64,000 nt of DNA from an uncultured Chlorobiota bacterium (GCA_947311255.1 CAMZKL010000016.1:35340-99339); one strand, 5' to 3'; shown: positions 48,051-57,942, numbered from the stretch's first letter. Notes: generated by a model from the sequence alone, not told the origin. Numbers and translations are program-made.

Positions 48051-49547
48051 ATGAAAAATATAATAAAATATACAACAGTGCTTTTACTAACAGGAGTGTT
48101 GCTGTTTACATCTTGTAAAGAATATTTAGATGTAAATACTGACCCGAACAATCCAACTGAGGTTTCTCCGGATTTAATTCTTCCTGTTGCACAAAAATAC
48201 ACAGCAAACATTATGAATGCTTCTGACGCTGGCGGGAGAAGATTAGCAGCCCTTTCAAACTTAATGATGTATAATTGGAGTCAATCTGATGGATTTTCAT
48301 GGTATAATGATGAGTTTAACTATTTAGTTACAACAAACTTTTATAGTGCTCTTTTTGACAGAGTATATCCTTATGCTTTGAAACAATATACTGAACTTGA
48401 AAATCTTGAAGCTGAATATGACTATTATAAAGCAATTGGAATGATTATGAAAGCATATCATTTTCAAATTTTGGTTGACTTATACGGAGACATACCTTAT
48501 TCTGAGGCATTACAAAGAGCCACAATTCCAACTCCAAAATATGATGATGCACAGACAATTTATGAAGATTTAATTGTGAAATTAACAGCAGCAATAGATT
48601 TAATTAATAATGTGCCAGAACTTCATAAAACGCCAGATACAGATGATGCTATTTTTGGTGGAGATATGATGAAATGGAAACAATTTGCCAATTCAATTAA
48701 GTTAAGAATTCTTACAAGACAAATGAGTATGTCTGGAAGAAGTGCTTATTTAACAGCTGAATTTGCAGCAATTGCAACTGAAGGCTCTGGATTTATTGAT
48801 GCTGATGTAGCAATTAATCCTGGTTATTTAAAAGAAAAGAATAAACAAAATCCATTTTGGAATCTTTATGGAAAAGATGAAGGAGGAACTTTAACTTTAA
48901 CAAGCAAAGCAACTTGTGCAACACAATGGGTTTTAGATTATTTAACTAATTCAAATGACCCAAGAATTGATTTTATATATGAAAAACCTGCTGACGGACA
49001 TTTAGGCGTTCCTCAAGGGCTTAAAGATTATGATACACCTATCCCAGATGTTTATATGCCAGACAAAGTATCTAATTTAGGACCAGGCGTTTTAAAGGGA
49101 CCCTCACAAGGTGCTGTTATTTATACATTAGCAGAATGTAAATTTAATCAAGCAGAAGCTGCATTGCCAGGAAATGGATATTTAGCTGCAAATCCAAAAA
49201 GTCTTTATGAAGAAGGTATAGAAGCTTCTTTTGCATATTTAGGTGCAACAGGTGCAAGTACTTATTATGGTCAAAGTATGAACAATGTTGGATATGATGC
49301 TTCTGCAAATAAATTAGAAGCAATTATAACACAAAAATGGATTGCAATGAACAGTATAACAGCCGAACAATCTTGGTTTGATTATAGCAGAACAGGTTTT
49401 CCTTCAAACCTTCCTGTTCCAATGTTTGCTCCTACTACTGACAGACCGGTAAGATTATTTTATCCTTCAAGCGAAATATCAGCTAACGGAGGAAATGTTC
49501 CTACACAACCAGATGCTTTTACTGCTAAAATATTTTGGGCAAATTAA
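48051..49547 (+). CDS. SusD-like nutrient-binding lipoprotein (SusD-like_2 type)
   Basis: This 498-residue lipoprotein has lipid Cys22 (LLFTSCKEYLDVNTDPNNP). The N-terminal DVNTDPNNPTEVSPDLILP segment and YGDIPYSEALQ (about residue 145) are typical of the SusD-like_2 branch, which differs from the classical RagB C-terminus seen in PUL 1. It starts 13 bp after susC and should form the lid of that transporter. SusD-like_2 proteins are often found beside SusC proteins for non-glycan or peptide substrates, but that is a trend only. It is followed by two small lipoproteins in the same operon. Confidence 0.92.
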   Translation: MKNIIKYTTVLLLTGVLLFTSCKEYLDVNTDPNNPTEVSPDLILPVAQKYTANIMNASDAGGRRLAALSNLMMYNWSQSDGFSWYNDEFNYLVTTNFYSALFDRVYPYALKQYTELENLEAEYDYYKAIGMIMKAYHFQILVDLYGDIPYSEALQRATIPTPKYDDAQTIYEDLIVKLTAAIDLINNVPELHKTPDTDDAIFGGDMMKWKQFANSIKLRILTRQMSMSGRSAYLTAEFAAIATEGSGFIDADVAINPGYLKEKNKQNPFWNLYGKDEGGTLTLTSKATCATQWVLDYLTNSNDPRIDFIYEKPADGHLGVPQGLKDYDTPIPDVYMPDKVSNLGPGVLKGPSQGAVIYTLAECKFNQAEAALPGNGYLAANPKSLYEEGIEASFAYLGATGASTYYGQSMNNVGYDASANKLEAIITQKWIAMNSITAEQSWFDYSRTGFPSNLPVPMFAPTTDRPVRLFYPSSEISANGGNVPTQPDAFTAKIFWAN

Positions 49548-49565
49548 TTTAAAAAATTTTAAAAT

Positions 49566-50405
49566 ATGAAAAATATAAAATATATAATACTGTTATTTAT
49601 AAGTTTTGCAATGATTAGCTCTTGCGACTTATTTAAAAAAGATGAAACATTTGTTGAAAATAGCAAGGGTCCAAACTTTGTAACTTTTGAAAAAAGTAAT
49701 ATCATTTACTCACAAGTAGCAACAGGTGATGAATATACTTTTGAAGTTGAAATTAAAGTGGCTGGACCAACAGTTGCTGATTTAACTGCAGATGTTCCTG
49801 TAACAATTGAAATAGATCCAACTTCTACTGCTATCGCAGGAACTCATTACAGATTTGACAATAATACATTGACATTAAAAGCAAATAATAATTATTTAGG
49901 TAAATTCTATGGGACTATGATAACTGATGGTATAGTTGCTCCTCTTCCTGCTGATCCTAAGATTATTTTTAAAGCTAAAGTAAATGGTGTTGATGGTGTT
50001 GTTGCAAGTGGAAAGCCTGTCACGGTTAATCTTGTTTATGGTTGCCTTTCGCATTTTGAAGGAACTTATGATGTAACTACTCAATATACTGCTTATGATG
50101 GAAGTGTATCTACTTTAACTTGGACAGAAGATATTACTAAAACTGGAGTTGAAGAATACAGAACAACACGAGTTGGACATTGGACTCCTGTACAATTAGG
50201 AGGAACTCCTGGTTTTACATTTTTTAATAAATGTGATGACTTTTCTGTCCCTGGACAAAATTTAGTTGATTTATACGCAAATTGGGTTTCAGGAAATGGT
50301 AGTGCTAATGCAACAGGTGATACTTTAACGTTTAATTATACAATTTGTTACCCTAAAGGTAGCGATCATTGTAGAAGTTATTCTTGCGAATTTGTAAAAC
50401 AATAA
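49566..50405 (+). CDS. Surface lipoprotein of SusCD operon 2 (DUF4843-like)
   Basis: This 279-residue lipoprotein has Cys20 (MISSCDLFKKDE). The first half (about 30-150) is a calx-beta/Ig-like strand repeat of the kind seen in DUF4843-type proteins (TFEVEIKVAGP, AIAGTHYRFDNNTLTLKANN). The second half contains four cysteines (GCLSHF, NKCDDF, YTICYP, HCRSYSCEF), which may form disulfides in the periplasm or at the cell surface. It probably binds substrate for the SusCD pair. No catalytic motif is visible. The gap to susD is 18 bp. Confidence 0.7.
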   Translation: MKNIKYIILLFISFAMISSCDLFKKDETFVENSKGPNFVTFEKSNIIYSQVATGDEYTFEVEIKVAGPTVADLTADVPVTIEIDPTSTAIAGTHYRFDNNTLTLKANNNYLGKFYGTMITDGIVAPLPADPKIIFKAKVNGVDGVVASGKPVTVNLVYGCLSHFEGTYDVTTQYTAYDGSVSTLTWTEDITKTGVEEYRTTRVGHWTPVQLGGTPGFTFFNKCDDFSVPGQNLVDLYANWVSGNGSANATGDTLTFNYTICYPKGSDHCRSYSCEFVKQ

Positions 50406-50429
50406 TTAATAATTTAAAATAAAATTATA

Positions 50430-51269
50430 ATGAAAATAAATCTTAAATATAATATATTTGGGTTAGCTTTGTTGATTATAGTCAGTGTTATGGGCTGTAA
50501 AGAAAAGAAAGTTACGGACCCTATTGATCCTGCGGTTCATCCCGTAGCAACATTCACTACCGATTTTACAGGTAATAGTGTTTTTGAAGGTGATACAATA
50601 AAATATACAATCACAATTGATAAAATGCTAACAAGATCACTTACTTTTTCTTTAAAAGTTACAGATACAACTGCTACGGCTGTAGATGGAGAAGACTTTA
50701 CTTGGGAACCAGTTGTCATGGCTCCATATACAAATGAAGTTACTTTTAATGTAATTTTTAAAAATACTAGTGTTCCTAGAGCCGTTCGTACTGCAAAATT
50801 CGAAATAGGTGTGTTCCAGTTAGCTGAAAAAAACTTACTAGGACCAGCTACCAAAAATCCTGTACATAACCTTACAATTATGAATAATAATGCAAGATTT
50901 TCTTTTGAATGGACTCCTGCAGCTGAAGGTGAAGATGTAAATGATATGGATATTGTAATAGTTAATGAAGCAATGACAGCAGTTATGGATGGATGGGCAG
51001 GAGCTACAAGTAATAATCCTGAATATACTGCTTTATTAGGAAGTGTTGATGATGGCACTTATTATTTAGAAGTTGATCCGTATGATATTTACAGTGCTGC
51101 TATGAATTTCACGCTAATTAGCCAAGGTTCTGGTCTTAGTATTAATACTGGAACAGGAACATTTGATATGAGTCAACTTGATACATACGAAGATGGTGGA
51201 GTTGGTAAAAGAATAATGAAAATTGTTAAAGTTGGCAATGAATATACTTTTACTCAACTTATAAATTAA
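50430..51269 (+). CDS. Surface lipoprotein of SusCD operon 2, calx-beta-like
   Basis: This 279-residue lipoprotein has Cys23 (SVMGCKEKK). Residues about 40-140 repeat the calx-beta/DUF4843-like pattern (FEGDTIKYTITIDKML, TAVDGEDFTWEP) seen in its neighbour, so the two may be ancient duplicates. The second half (FSFEWTPAAEGEDVNDMDIVIVNEAM, then YYLEVDPYDIY) resembles a C-terminal beta-sandwich with acidic surface patches that could bind calcium. It has no enzyme motifs. It is the last gene of the operon, followed by a strong terminator. The role is inferred to be substrate capture. Confidence 0.65.
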   Translation: MKINLKYNIFGLALLIIVSVMGCKEKKVTDPIDPAVHPVATFTTDFTGNSVFEGDTIKYTITIDKMLTRSLTFSLKVTDTTATAVDGEDFTWEPVVMAPYTNEVTFNVIFKNTSVPRAVRTAKFEIGVFQLAEKNLLGPATKNPVHNLTIMNNNARFSFEWTPAAEGEDVNDMDIVIVNEAMTAVMDGWAGATSNNPEYTALLGSVDDGTYYLEVDPYDIYSAAMNFTLISQGSGLSINTGTGTFDMSQLDTYEDGGVGKRIMKIVKVGNEYTFTQLIN

Positions 51270-51293
51270 ACTTTCATTATTAAATGATAATTT

Positions 51294-51327
51294 AAGAAGC
51301 TGTCTTTCAAGGCAGCTTCTTTTTTTA
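51294..51327 (+). terminator. Intrinsic terminator of SusCD operon 2
   Basis: AAGAAGCTGTC (51294-51304) pairs with GGCAGCTTCTT (51311-51321), including one G-U pair, around TTTCAA, followed by T6. It lies 25 bases after the last operon stop codon. Confidence 0.9.
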
Positions 51328-51338
51328 TTTAGAAATAT

Positions 51339-51346
51339 TATATTTG
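51339..51346 (+). promoter_or_regulatory. Possible -7 box for meaB
   Basis: TATATTTG followed by C matches TAnnTTTG, 19-26 bases before the meaB ATG and right after the terminator, as expected for a new transcription unit with a short leader. Confidence 0.4.
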
Positions 51347-51364
51347 CAAAATATATATTAGTGT

Positions 51365-52438
51365 ATGTCTATAAAAAAAAATAAAAAATCGGCACTATCC
51401 ATAAAAAAAGGAGTATCACAAGTTAAAAAACTTGATAAAAAAACAATAGTTAAATATACTTTGTCTAAAAAAACTAGAAAAACGCCCAAATTTTTTTTAG
51501 AAGGTATTTTGAAAAATAATATATCTGTTTTAAGCCAAGCAATAACTTTAATTGAAAGTTCAAAAAAAGAACACAAAGATAAATCTCAAGAAATAATAAA
51601 CTTATGTTTGCCATATTCCGGAAAGTCTCTACGGGTTGGCATTACGGGAGTTCCTGGTGTTGGTAAAAGTACATTTATTGAGGCTTTGGGAATGATGTTG
51701 GTTAACAAAGGGAAAAAAGTTGCTGTTCTTGCCATTGACCCTTCAAGTAAAAAGTCTGGCGGGAGTATATTGGGAGATAAAACAAGAATGGAAGAATTAA
51801 GTGCAAGTAAAAATGCTTTTATCAGACCTTCGCCAGCAGGAAGTACTTTGGGAGGTGTAACCCGAAAAACTGCGGAAACAATTATCCTTTGTGAAGCGGC
51901 TGGTTTTGATGTAATCTTTGTTGAAACAGTTGGTGTAGGTCAATCGGAACTTGCAGTAAGTTCAATGACAGATTTTTTTCTTTTGCTTATGCTTGCAGGT
52001 GCCGGAGATGAATTGCAAGGGATTAAACGAGGCATTATGGAAATGGCAGATGCAATTGTTATAAATAAAGCAGATGGAGATAATATAAATAAATCTAGAC
52101 TTGCTATGGCAGAATATAAAAATGCTTTACATTTGTTTCCTGCATCTAAATCCGGTTGGATTCCAATTGTTAAAACTGCATCTGCATATACAAAAAATGG
52201 TATTGAAGAGGTTTGGGACACAATTTTGGAATATGAAAAACTTGTAACAAAAACATCTTATTTATTTCAGAAAAGAAACGAGCAAGCAAAATACAGAATG
52301 TATGAAACTATAAACGAAGAGTTGAAAAATCGTTTTTATAATGATATACAAAATAAAAAAAAGATTTCAGAACTTGAAAAGAAGGTTCTTTCCGGAGAAA
52401 TTAGTCCTTATTTTGCTGCAAAAGAGCTTTTAAAATAA
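51365..52438 (+). CDS. meaB: Methylmalonyl-CoA mutase-associated GTPase MeaB
   Basis: This 357-residue G3E-family GTPase acts as chaperone and gatekeeper for B12 loading into methylmalonyl-CoA mutase. Walker A is ITGVPGVGKSTF (about residues 93-104). Further motifs are AIDPSSKKSGGSILGDKTRM, RPSPAGSTLGGVT, the metal-binding VETVGVGQSE, and base specificity VINKADGDN. A Lys-rich N-terminal extension (about 45 residues) precedes the usual start of the family. The mutase genes mutA/mutB are not in this window. Its presence implies B12-dependent succinate-propionate metabolism, usual in anaerobic Bacteroidales. Confidence 0.94.
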   Translation: MSIKKNKKSALSIKKGVSQVKKLDKKTIVKYTLSKKTRKTPKFFLEGILKNNISVLSQAITLIESSKKEHKDKSQEIINLCLPYSGKSLRVGITGVPGVGKSTFIEALGMMLVNKGKKVAVLAIDPSSKKSGGSILGDKTRMEELSASKNAFIRPSPAGSTLGGVTRKTAETIILCEAAGFDVIFVETVGVGQSELAVSSMTDFFLLLMLAGAGDELQGIKRGIMEMADAIVINKADGDNINKSRLAMAEYKNALHLFPASKSGWIPIVKTASAYTKNGIEEVWDTILEYEKLVTKTSYLFQKRNEQAKYRMYETINEELKNRFYNDIQNKKKISELEKKVLSGEISPYFAAKELLK

Positions 52439-52920
52439 TATTTTTAATTTTAGAGTAACTATTAAATGTATTAACTGAACATGGCAAACTCATACTTTTA
52501 TTTTTCAACACAATTTATGAAATTTAATAATTAAAACTAAGGTTTTTTAAGAATAATGAAACTAAAAAATGTAAAAATCAAAAATTAATGTTATCGTGAC
52601 ACGTTAAAACGAGACAAGATTCAATGCAAATTAATAATTTTAATTAAGTATGAGTTTACCCTTGATTAACTGAAGCCTTTCATAATTCCTTAACATAACA
52701 TACTGTATGAAAATTAAATAAAATTGATTAACGATTGCTTTATTTCATGTAAAATTGGATTTTTGTCCATAACTTATTGATATTTTTGTATAAATATTGA
52801 ATAATTTAAATTGTACTGCATTGGCATAAATGTTATTGTTAGACAAAAATAAATTTGGAATCTTGTTTTTACATAGTCATAGAAGCCGTGGGTTTAAAAG
52901 TACTATACTCATTAATTTGT
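52439..52920. other. 482-bp intergenic region between convergent genes
   Basis: No ORF of note or clear terminator is visible. It holds an inverted repeat, AAACTCATACTT (52486-52497) against AAGTATGAGTTT (52646-52657). Each arm lies beside a copy of the direct repeat ATTAACTGAA (52470-52479 and 52665-52674). It is otherwise AT-rich. Confidence 0.5.
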
Positions 52921-53706
52921 TTAACTTTTTCCAAACTTCTCAAATACACCTAAACCAAATAAAGCGAAGTCAAATTTTACAGGGTCTTTTTTATCAAATT
53001 GTTTTAAATTATCAGTAAGTTCCTCAACTGCTTTCCAATCATTTTGTTTTCTTGTTAGCATACCCAATGCTCTTGCCGTATTTCCTACGTGCACATCTAA
53101 GGGTATTTTTAATGCAGAAGTAGGAATATCTTTCCATAAACCAAAATGAACACCTCTTTTATCTTTTCTAATCATCCACATAAGAAACATATTTAAGCGT
53201 TTTGCAGCCGATTTTTTTTCAATATTTGCAATATGCTTTTCTGTTCTTTTTTCGTGTGGTAGTTCAAAAAAAATTTCTCGGAAGTATTTTATTGCAGAAT
53301 AAATTGTTCTGTCAGTTTTGTACCCTTGTGTAAAAACTTCTTCTAACCCTTTATGGTTCTTGTATATGTATTGAAGAGCAGCAAGAAAATATTTGAAATC
53401 AACAAGTTGAAATGTCCTGTGTGTAAAGTCATTTATGTTTTCTAAATCAGCTTTTGATAAATTAATAATGAATTCATAAGGATTATTATGCATAATATCA
53501 ACAATTTTTTTTGCATTTCTAATAATCATCTTTCTGTTTCCCCATGCTATTGTTGAACTTAAAAAAGCAATAATTTCAATATCTTCTTTTTTTGAAAATT
53601 GGTGTGCTATTTGAATCGGGTCAGATTTGATAAACTCAGGTGTATTATACTGATTATGTTTTTCTTCTAGAAGTTCTTTTTGAGTATTTTTAGAAATTTT
53701 ATTCAT
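52921..53706 (-). CDS. TIGR02757 family protein (DUF2400)
   Basis: This 261-residue protein matches the TIGR02757/DUF2400 family throughout. Typical segments are PEFIKSDPIQIAHQF, IIAFLSSTIAWGNRKMIIRNAKKIVDIM (about residues 38-72), LNMFLMWMIRKDKRGVHFGLWKDI and LDVHVGNTARALGML. The late LFGLGVFEK is also conserved. The fold is related to helix-hairpin-helix DNA glycosylases, but no function has been demonstrated that I can name. It is nearly universal in Bacteroidota. It is divergent from the papain-like peptidase gene and stands alone. Confidence 0.92.
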   Translation of the reverse strand: MNKISKNTQKELLEEKHNQYNTPEFIKSDPIQIAHQFSKKEDIEIIAFLSSTIAWGNRKMIIRNAKKIVDIMHNNPYEFIINLSKADLENINDFTHRTFQLVDFKYFLAALQYIYKNHKGLEEVFTQGYKTDRTIYSAIKYFREIFFELPHEKRTEKHIANIEKKSAAKRLNMFLMWMIRKDKRGVHFGLWKDIPTSALKIPLDVHVGNTARALGMLTRKQNDWKAVEELTDNLKQFDKKDPVKFDFALFGLGVFEKFGKS

Positions 53707-53776
53707 TTTTTAATATTATCTTGCAACTATTATTAAATTTATCATCATAAAAGTAAATAATATAAATAATTAAAAC

Positions 53777-56233
53777 ATGAATAAATTAAGTTTTCTTTCA
53801 ATATTGATACTATTTTCAATATCTGTTAATTCTCAGGTAAGAAATGTTAATCCGGACAAAAATTCAGAGCCATGGCTGTTAGGAGGATTGCGAATCCCTT
53901 CGCAAGAGGAGATTAATAAAATACCGGTTGTAGTTAATTCGTATGAAAAAAGTAATAAAGACTTACCAACAACACTAGATAATTCTACAAAACCTTATTT
54001 TAGACCTGTTTTCAATCAAACTGATGGGAGTTGTGCACAAGCAAGTGGTATTGCATATAGTTTTACCTATGAAATTAATAGAGAAAGAGGAACTAGTGCA
54101 AATTCAGGTGAAAACCAATATCCTTCTCATTACACCTACAATTTTTTGAATAATGGAGATGGTGCAAATGGTTCTTGGTTTTGGGATGGCTGGGAAATAA
54201 TAAAAGCAAATGGTTGCCCAAATGTTTCTACTTATGGAGGGCTTGCAGATAACGGTGCTAAATACTGGATGAGCGGTTATGGTGATTATAGAACAAATAT
54301 GAATAACCGTGTAAAAGATGTTTTTTCTATTGATGTTTCTACACCTGATGGATTAGAAACTTTAAAACATTGGATGTATGATCATCTAGAAGGAGAATCC
54401 GATGGTGGACTCGTAAATTTTGGAGCAGGAATTAGTGATGGAGATTATAATATGACTTGGGATAATATAATTACTAAATGGCATAATTCTGCTAATCATG
54501 CAATGACTTTTGTTGGTTGGGATGATAATATCGAATATGATTATAATAATGATGGAAATATTACAAATGATGTTGATATAAACGGAGATGGAATTGTAAA
54601 TATGCAAGATTGGGAAAAAGGTGCATTGCTAATGGTAAACTCATGGGGAACTTGGTGGGGGAATAATGGGAAAGCATATGTTATGTATAAATTACTTGCA
54701 GATCCTATTTCAGAAGGAGGTATTTTTTCAAATAAAGTTTATTCAATACATGTAAAAGAAAGTTGTACTCCGCAACTAACAATGAAAGTTAAAATTGCAC
54801 ATAATTCAAGAAATAAAATTAAGATTTATGCAGGAGTTTCTTCTGATTTAAGTGCATCAGAACCTGAAAATACAATTTCTTTTCCTTTGTTTAATAAACA
54901 AGGTGGAAGTTATGATATGCGTGGAAATTCGTCAACACCAATTGAAATTACTCTTGATATTACTCCTTTGTTAAGCTATGTAAATAGTGGAGAAAATTCT
55001 AAATTCTTTCTTTTAGTTGATGAAAACGATGGAACAGGAACATCTACTGGGCAAATTTATGATTTCTCAATTGTTGATAATGCAAATACCGAAATAATAT
55101 GCAATCAGCATAATGTTGCAATTGTTAATGATGATATCACTACTTTAAGTTTAAATGGAAATGTTTCTTTTGATTCTCCAGAGATTACAACAATGAGTCT
55201 TGATAATGCAATTGTAAATCAAACATATTCGCAACAATTAAATGCTACAGGTGGTACACAGCCATACAATTGGTCGGTTGTAATTGAGTATAATGAAGAA
55301 AACTTAAATGATGCTTTCCCCATAGCAACAAATCTATTAACACCAACAGATTATGATGATGGATATGCTTCTAAAACGATTGATTTTGAATTTCCTTTCT
55401 TTGGAGAAGAATATAATCAATTATATATTTCTACTGACGGATCTATTGTTTTTGAGCCTCAGTTTTCATATATTAGAAGTGAAGATGCTATAAAAGGGGC
55501 AAAAGTAATATCTGTTTTTGCGTCAGATTTAATGATTTTCCCTGCTAATGGAGATGGACTTTTTTATGAAGGGGATGAAAATAGTGCAACTTTTAAATGG
55601 AAAACTTCTTTGTATGGTAATGAATCTGCAAATATTGAAGTTGCTCTTAAATTATATCCCTCAGGTGAAATTAAATTCTTTTATGGAGATAATATAACCG
55701 ATGGTTTAGTTTGGGCTGCAGGTATATCATATGGAGATAGGATTAATAGTGTGATTTCTTCAAATTCGGGAATTTATAATCCTGATAATGAAAAACTGAG
55801 ATTTATATCTATACCATTTCCAAAAGGAATGTCAATAACAAATGAAGGTGTATTTGAAGGAACTCCAACACAAGAAAATGGTTCTTGGAATATTAGTTTT
55901 GCTGTTACAGATTATAACAATATAACTAAAATAAAACAACTTACTTTTGCAACTTCAAGTTCTGAAGTTCAAAATATAGACAAACAATTTGTTGAAATTT
56001 ATCCCAATCCTGCAACAGATTTTCTAAATATATCATACTTATTAAAAAATGAGTCTTATGTGAAGATACAAATTTTAGATATTACAGGAAAAATTATTAA
56101 AACCCTTATAAACGAAAAACAAAGGGCAGGAGATTATAATGTTTTTAAAAATATTAATATTTCTTCTGGTTTATATATGTTAAGAGTAGAAGTAAATGGT
56201 AATTTATTTTCGAGGAAACTTATTATAAAATAG
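53777..56233 (+). CDS. Secreted papain-like (C1) peptidase with T9SS type A sorting domain
   Basis: This 818-residue protein has a signal peptide (residues 1-19, ending SVNSQ) and a C1A-like domain. The catalytic residues are Gln81 and Cys86 (FNQTDGSCAQA), His241 (ANHAMTFVGWDDN) and Asn288 (MVNSWGTWWG). Between His and Asn there are two EF-hand/dockerin-type calcium loops (residues about 254-275: DYNNDGNI and DINGDGIVNMQDW). An Ig-like He_PIG domain (about 470-500), a beta-sandwich (about 510-660), another He_PIG repeat, and a T9SS sorting domain (IYPNPATDFLNISY to the terminal KLIIK) follow. It is predicted to be exported and anchored at the cell surface, where it degrades proteins. It ends in TAG. 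Confidence 0.88.
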   Translation: MNKLSFLSILILFSISVNSQVRNVNPDKNSEPWLLGGLRIPSQEEINKIPVVVNSYEKSNKDLPTTLDNSTKPYFRPVFNQTDGSCAQASGIAYSFTYEINRERGTSANSGENQYPSHYTYNFLNNGDGANGSWFWDGWEIIKANGCPNVSTYGGLADNGAKYWMSGYGDYRTNMNNRVKDVFSIDVSTPDGLETLKHWMYDHLEGESDGGLVNFGAGISDGDYNMTWDNIITKWHNSANHAMTFVGWDDNIEYDYNNDGNITNDVDINGDGIVNMQDWEKGALLMVNSWGTWWGNNGKAYVMYKLLADPISEGGIFSNKVYSIHVKESCTPQLTMKVKIAHNSRNKIKIYAGVSSDLSASEPENTISFPLFNKQGGSYDMRGNSSTPIEITLDITPLLSYVNSGENSKFFLLVDENDGTGTSTGQIYDFSIVDNANTEIICNQHNVAIVNDDITTLSLNGNVSFDSPEITTMSLDNAIVNQTYSQQLNATGGTQPYNWSVVIEYNEENLNDAFPIATNLLTPTDYDDGYASKTIDFEFPFFGEEYNQLYISTDGSIVFEPQFSYIRSEDAIKGAKVISVFASDLMIFPANGDGLFYEGDENSATFKWKTSLYGNESANIEVALKLYPSGEIKFFYGDNITDGLVWAAGISYGDRINSVISSNSGIYNPDNEKLRFISIPFPKGMSITNEGVFEGTPTQENGSWNISFAVTDYNNITKIKQLTFATSSSEVQNIDKQFVEIYPNPATDFLNISYLLKNESYVKIQILDITGKIIKTLINEKQRAGDYNVFKNINISSGLYMLRVEVNGNLFSRKLIIK

Positions 56234-56565
56234 TTTTTGGTATTTTTTTCATTGTAGTTTGATAAATTTTTAAATTTACAAAGTTAAGCTACACCGACAC
56301 TTTGTGTACAGATAATAATTAGAATACTAAAAATAAATAGTTTAGAGGATGATTAATGTCTATTTTCTCTCCCATTTAAGTTGGAGCTTATAAATACCAC
56401 TATTTATAATGGTTTTAACCCGTCTTTTAATGTCTTTTTTCGGACAACGATGATTTATTCGTTTTAAACTTATATGCTAAAAGACGTTTTTTTATTTTAT
56501 TTGTTAGTTTAGTCTAAAAAACTAAAATACTAAAAGAAACCTAGCAGGGAGGGAACCAAACTAAT
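56234..56565. other. Convergent intergenic region with two hairpins
   Basis: TTATAAATA (56388-56396) pairs perfectly with TATTTATAA (56401-56409) around CCAC. CGTCTTTTA (56421-56429) pairs with TAAAAGACG (56478-56486), followed by T7. Inside the second loop AACGA (56446-56450) can pair with TCGTT (56459-56463). No ORF is seen. Confidence 0.5.
56421..56493 (+). terminator. Probable terminator after the peptidase gene (long loop)
   Basis: A 9-bp perfect stem with a 48-base internally structured loop is followed by TTTTTTTATTTT on the plus strand. It could end the peptidase transcript. Confidence 0.5.
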
Positions 56566-57939
56566 TTATATTTTGAATCCTAAAATTAAAATATCATCAA
56601 TTTGTAAAGAATTAGCTTTCCAATTATAGAATGTTTCTTCAATAATTTGTTGTTGCTCATCCATGTCTTTATCTGAAATTTCAATAAGTAGTTCTTGGAA
56701 ACGTTTTATTTTAAATTTTTTGCCTGTTTTTCCGTTAAATTGATCAACATAGCCATCTGAGAACATATAAACAATATCATCTTTTTGAAGTTGGAATTTT
56801 ATATTCTTAAATGGAATTTCTTTAATAAATACTCCAACAGGATTGAATGTTGGTTGCAGAACAATTATTTCTTTGTTTCTAACTATGTATAGAGGATTAA
56901 TGGCACCGGAATATTCAAACTCATTAGTTTTTTTATTTAAAGCACAAATAGCCATTTCAATTCCTTCGTCTCTTTCTTCAAGCCTACCTTTTTGTTTTAA
57001 TAAAACTTTAATTTCTTTTCTTAATTCTTCAAGTACCTGACTTGGTTGTGTTATTTTTTTATTCGAAACAATTTCTGTTAGCATAGAAATACCAAGCATA
57101 CTAACTAATGCGCCAGGTATCCCGTGTCCTGTGCAATCTGCTGCTACAACAACAACATGATGTTCTCCCTTTGATTTGTATTCTTTTGCCCAATAAAAGT
57201 CGCCACTTAAAATGTCTTTTGGTTTATAGAATAAATTAAATTCTTGAAAGTTATTTCTGAAAATTTGCAATGAAGGAAACATTGCATCTTGAATTTTTCC
57301 TGCATAATTAATACTGTCTGTAATTTTATCATTACTTGTTTGTAATTCTTCTTTTTGTTCTTTTAACTCTTCTTTTTGCGTTTTAAGTTCTCTGGTTCTT
57401 TCGTTAACTTCATTTTCTAACTTACGTTTTGCTTTTTTTAGAGAGCGGGTTCTTAATTCAAATATTGAGAATGTTATTACAATTAATATAAATAGCATTA
57501 AAGTAGTAAACCAAGTTTCTTTCCAAAAAGGTGCCTTAATTTCAAAAGAGAAAGTTGCAGGAACTATATTCCAAATGTTGTCATTATTTGCAGAAATAAC
57601 TTGAAATTGATATTTTCCGGGAGTAATATTTGAAAAAACAGCAGTTTTTACAGTGCTTGGTGGGGACCAATTATCATTTTGTCCAATCAATCTGTAAGAG
57701 TATTTTACACTCTTAGGATTTGAAAAACATAAGCCTATATAATTTATACTAAGGTGGTTATTGTTATAAGGTAAAACTAAATTTTGAGGAATATTTTTGT
57801 AATTTACAGAATCTGTATATATATGCCAATTAGTTTTTTTAAAAAATAATCTAATACTAGAAATGTAAATTTTATTTTTAATAGTATTAGTTTTATCAGC
57901 TGATTTATTGTATTTTGCTGCTCCATTAACCGTTCCAAA

Positions 57940-57942
57940 TCA
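57940..57942 (-). other. In-frame TGA at conserved Trp (codon 604) of the SpoIIE sensor
   Basis: The frame reads NGDI-stop-FGTVNGAAKY. The reg_prop blade motif is NIWFGT, so the stop replaces the conserved Trp. Confidence 0.9.

Noticed and set aside
50537-51058. 173-codon minus-strand ORF opposite the second lipoprotein of SusCD operon 2
   Set aside because: It is a shadow of a lipoprotein gene with signal peptide and clean operon context, and it has no start context or domain of its own.
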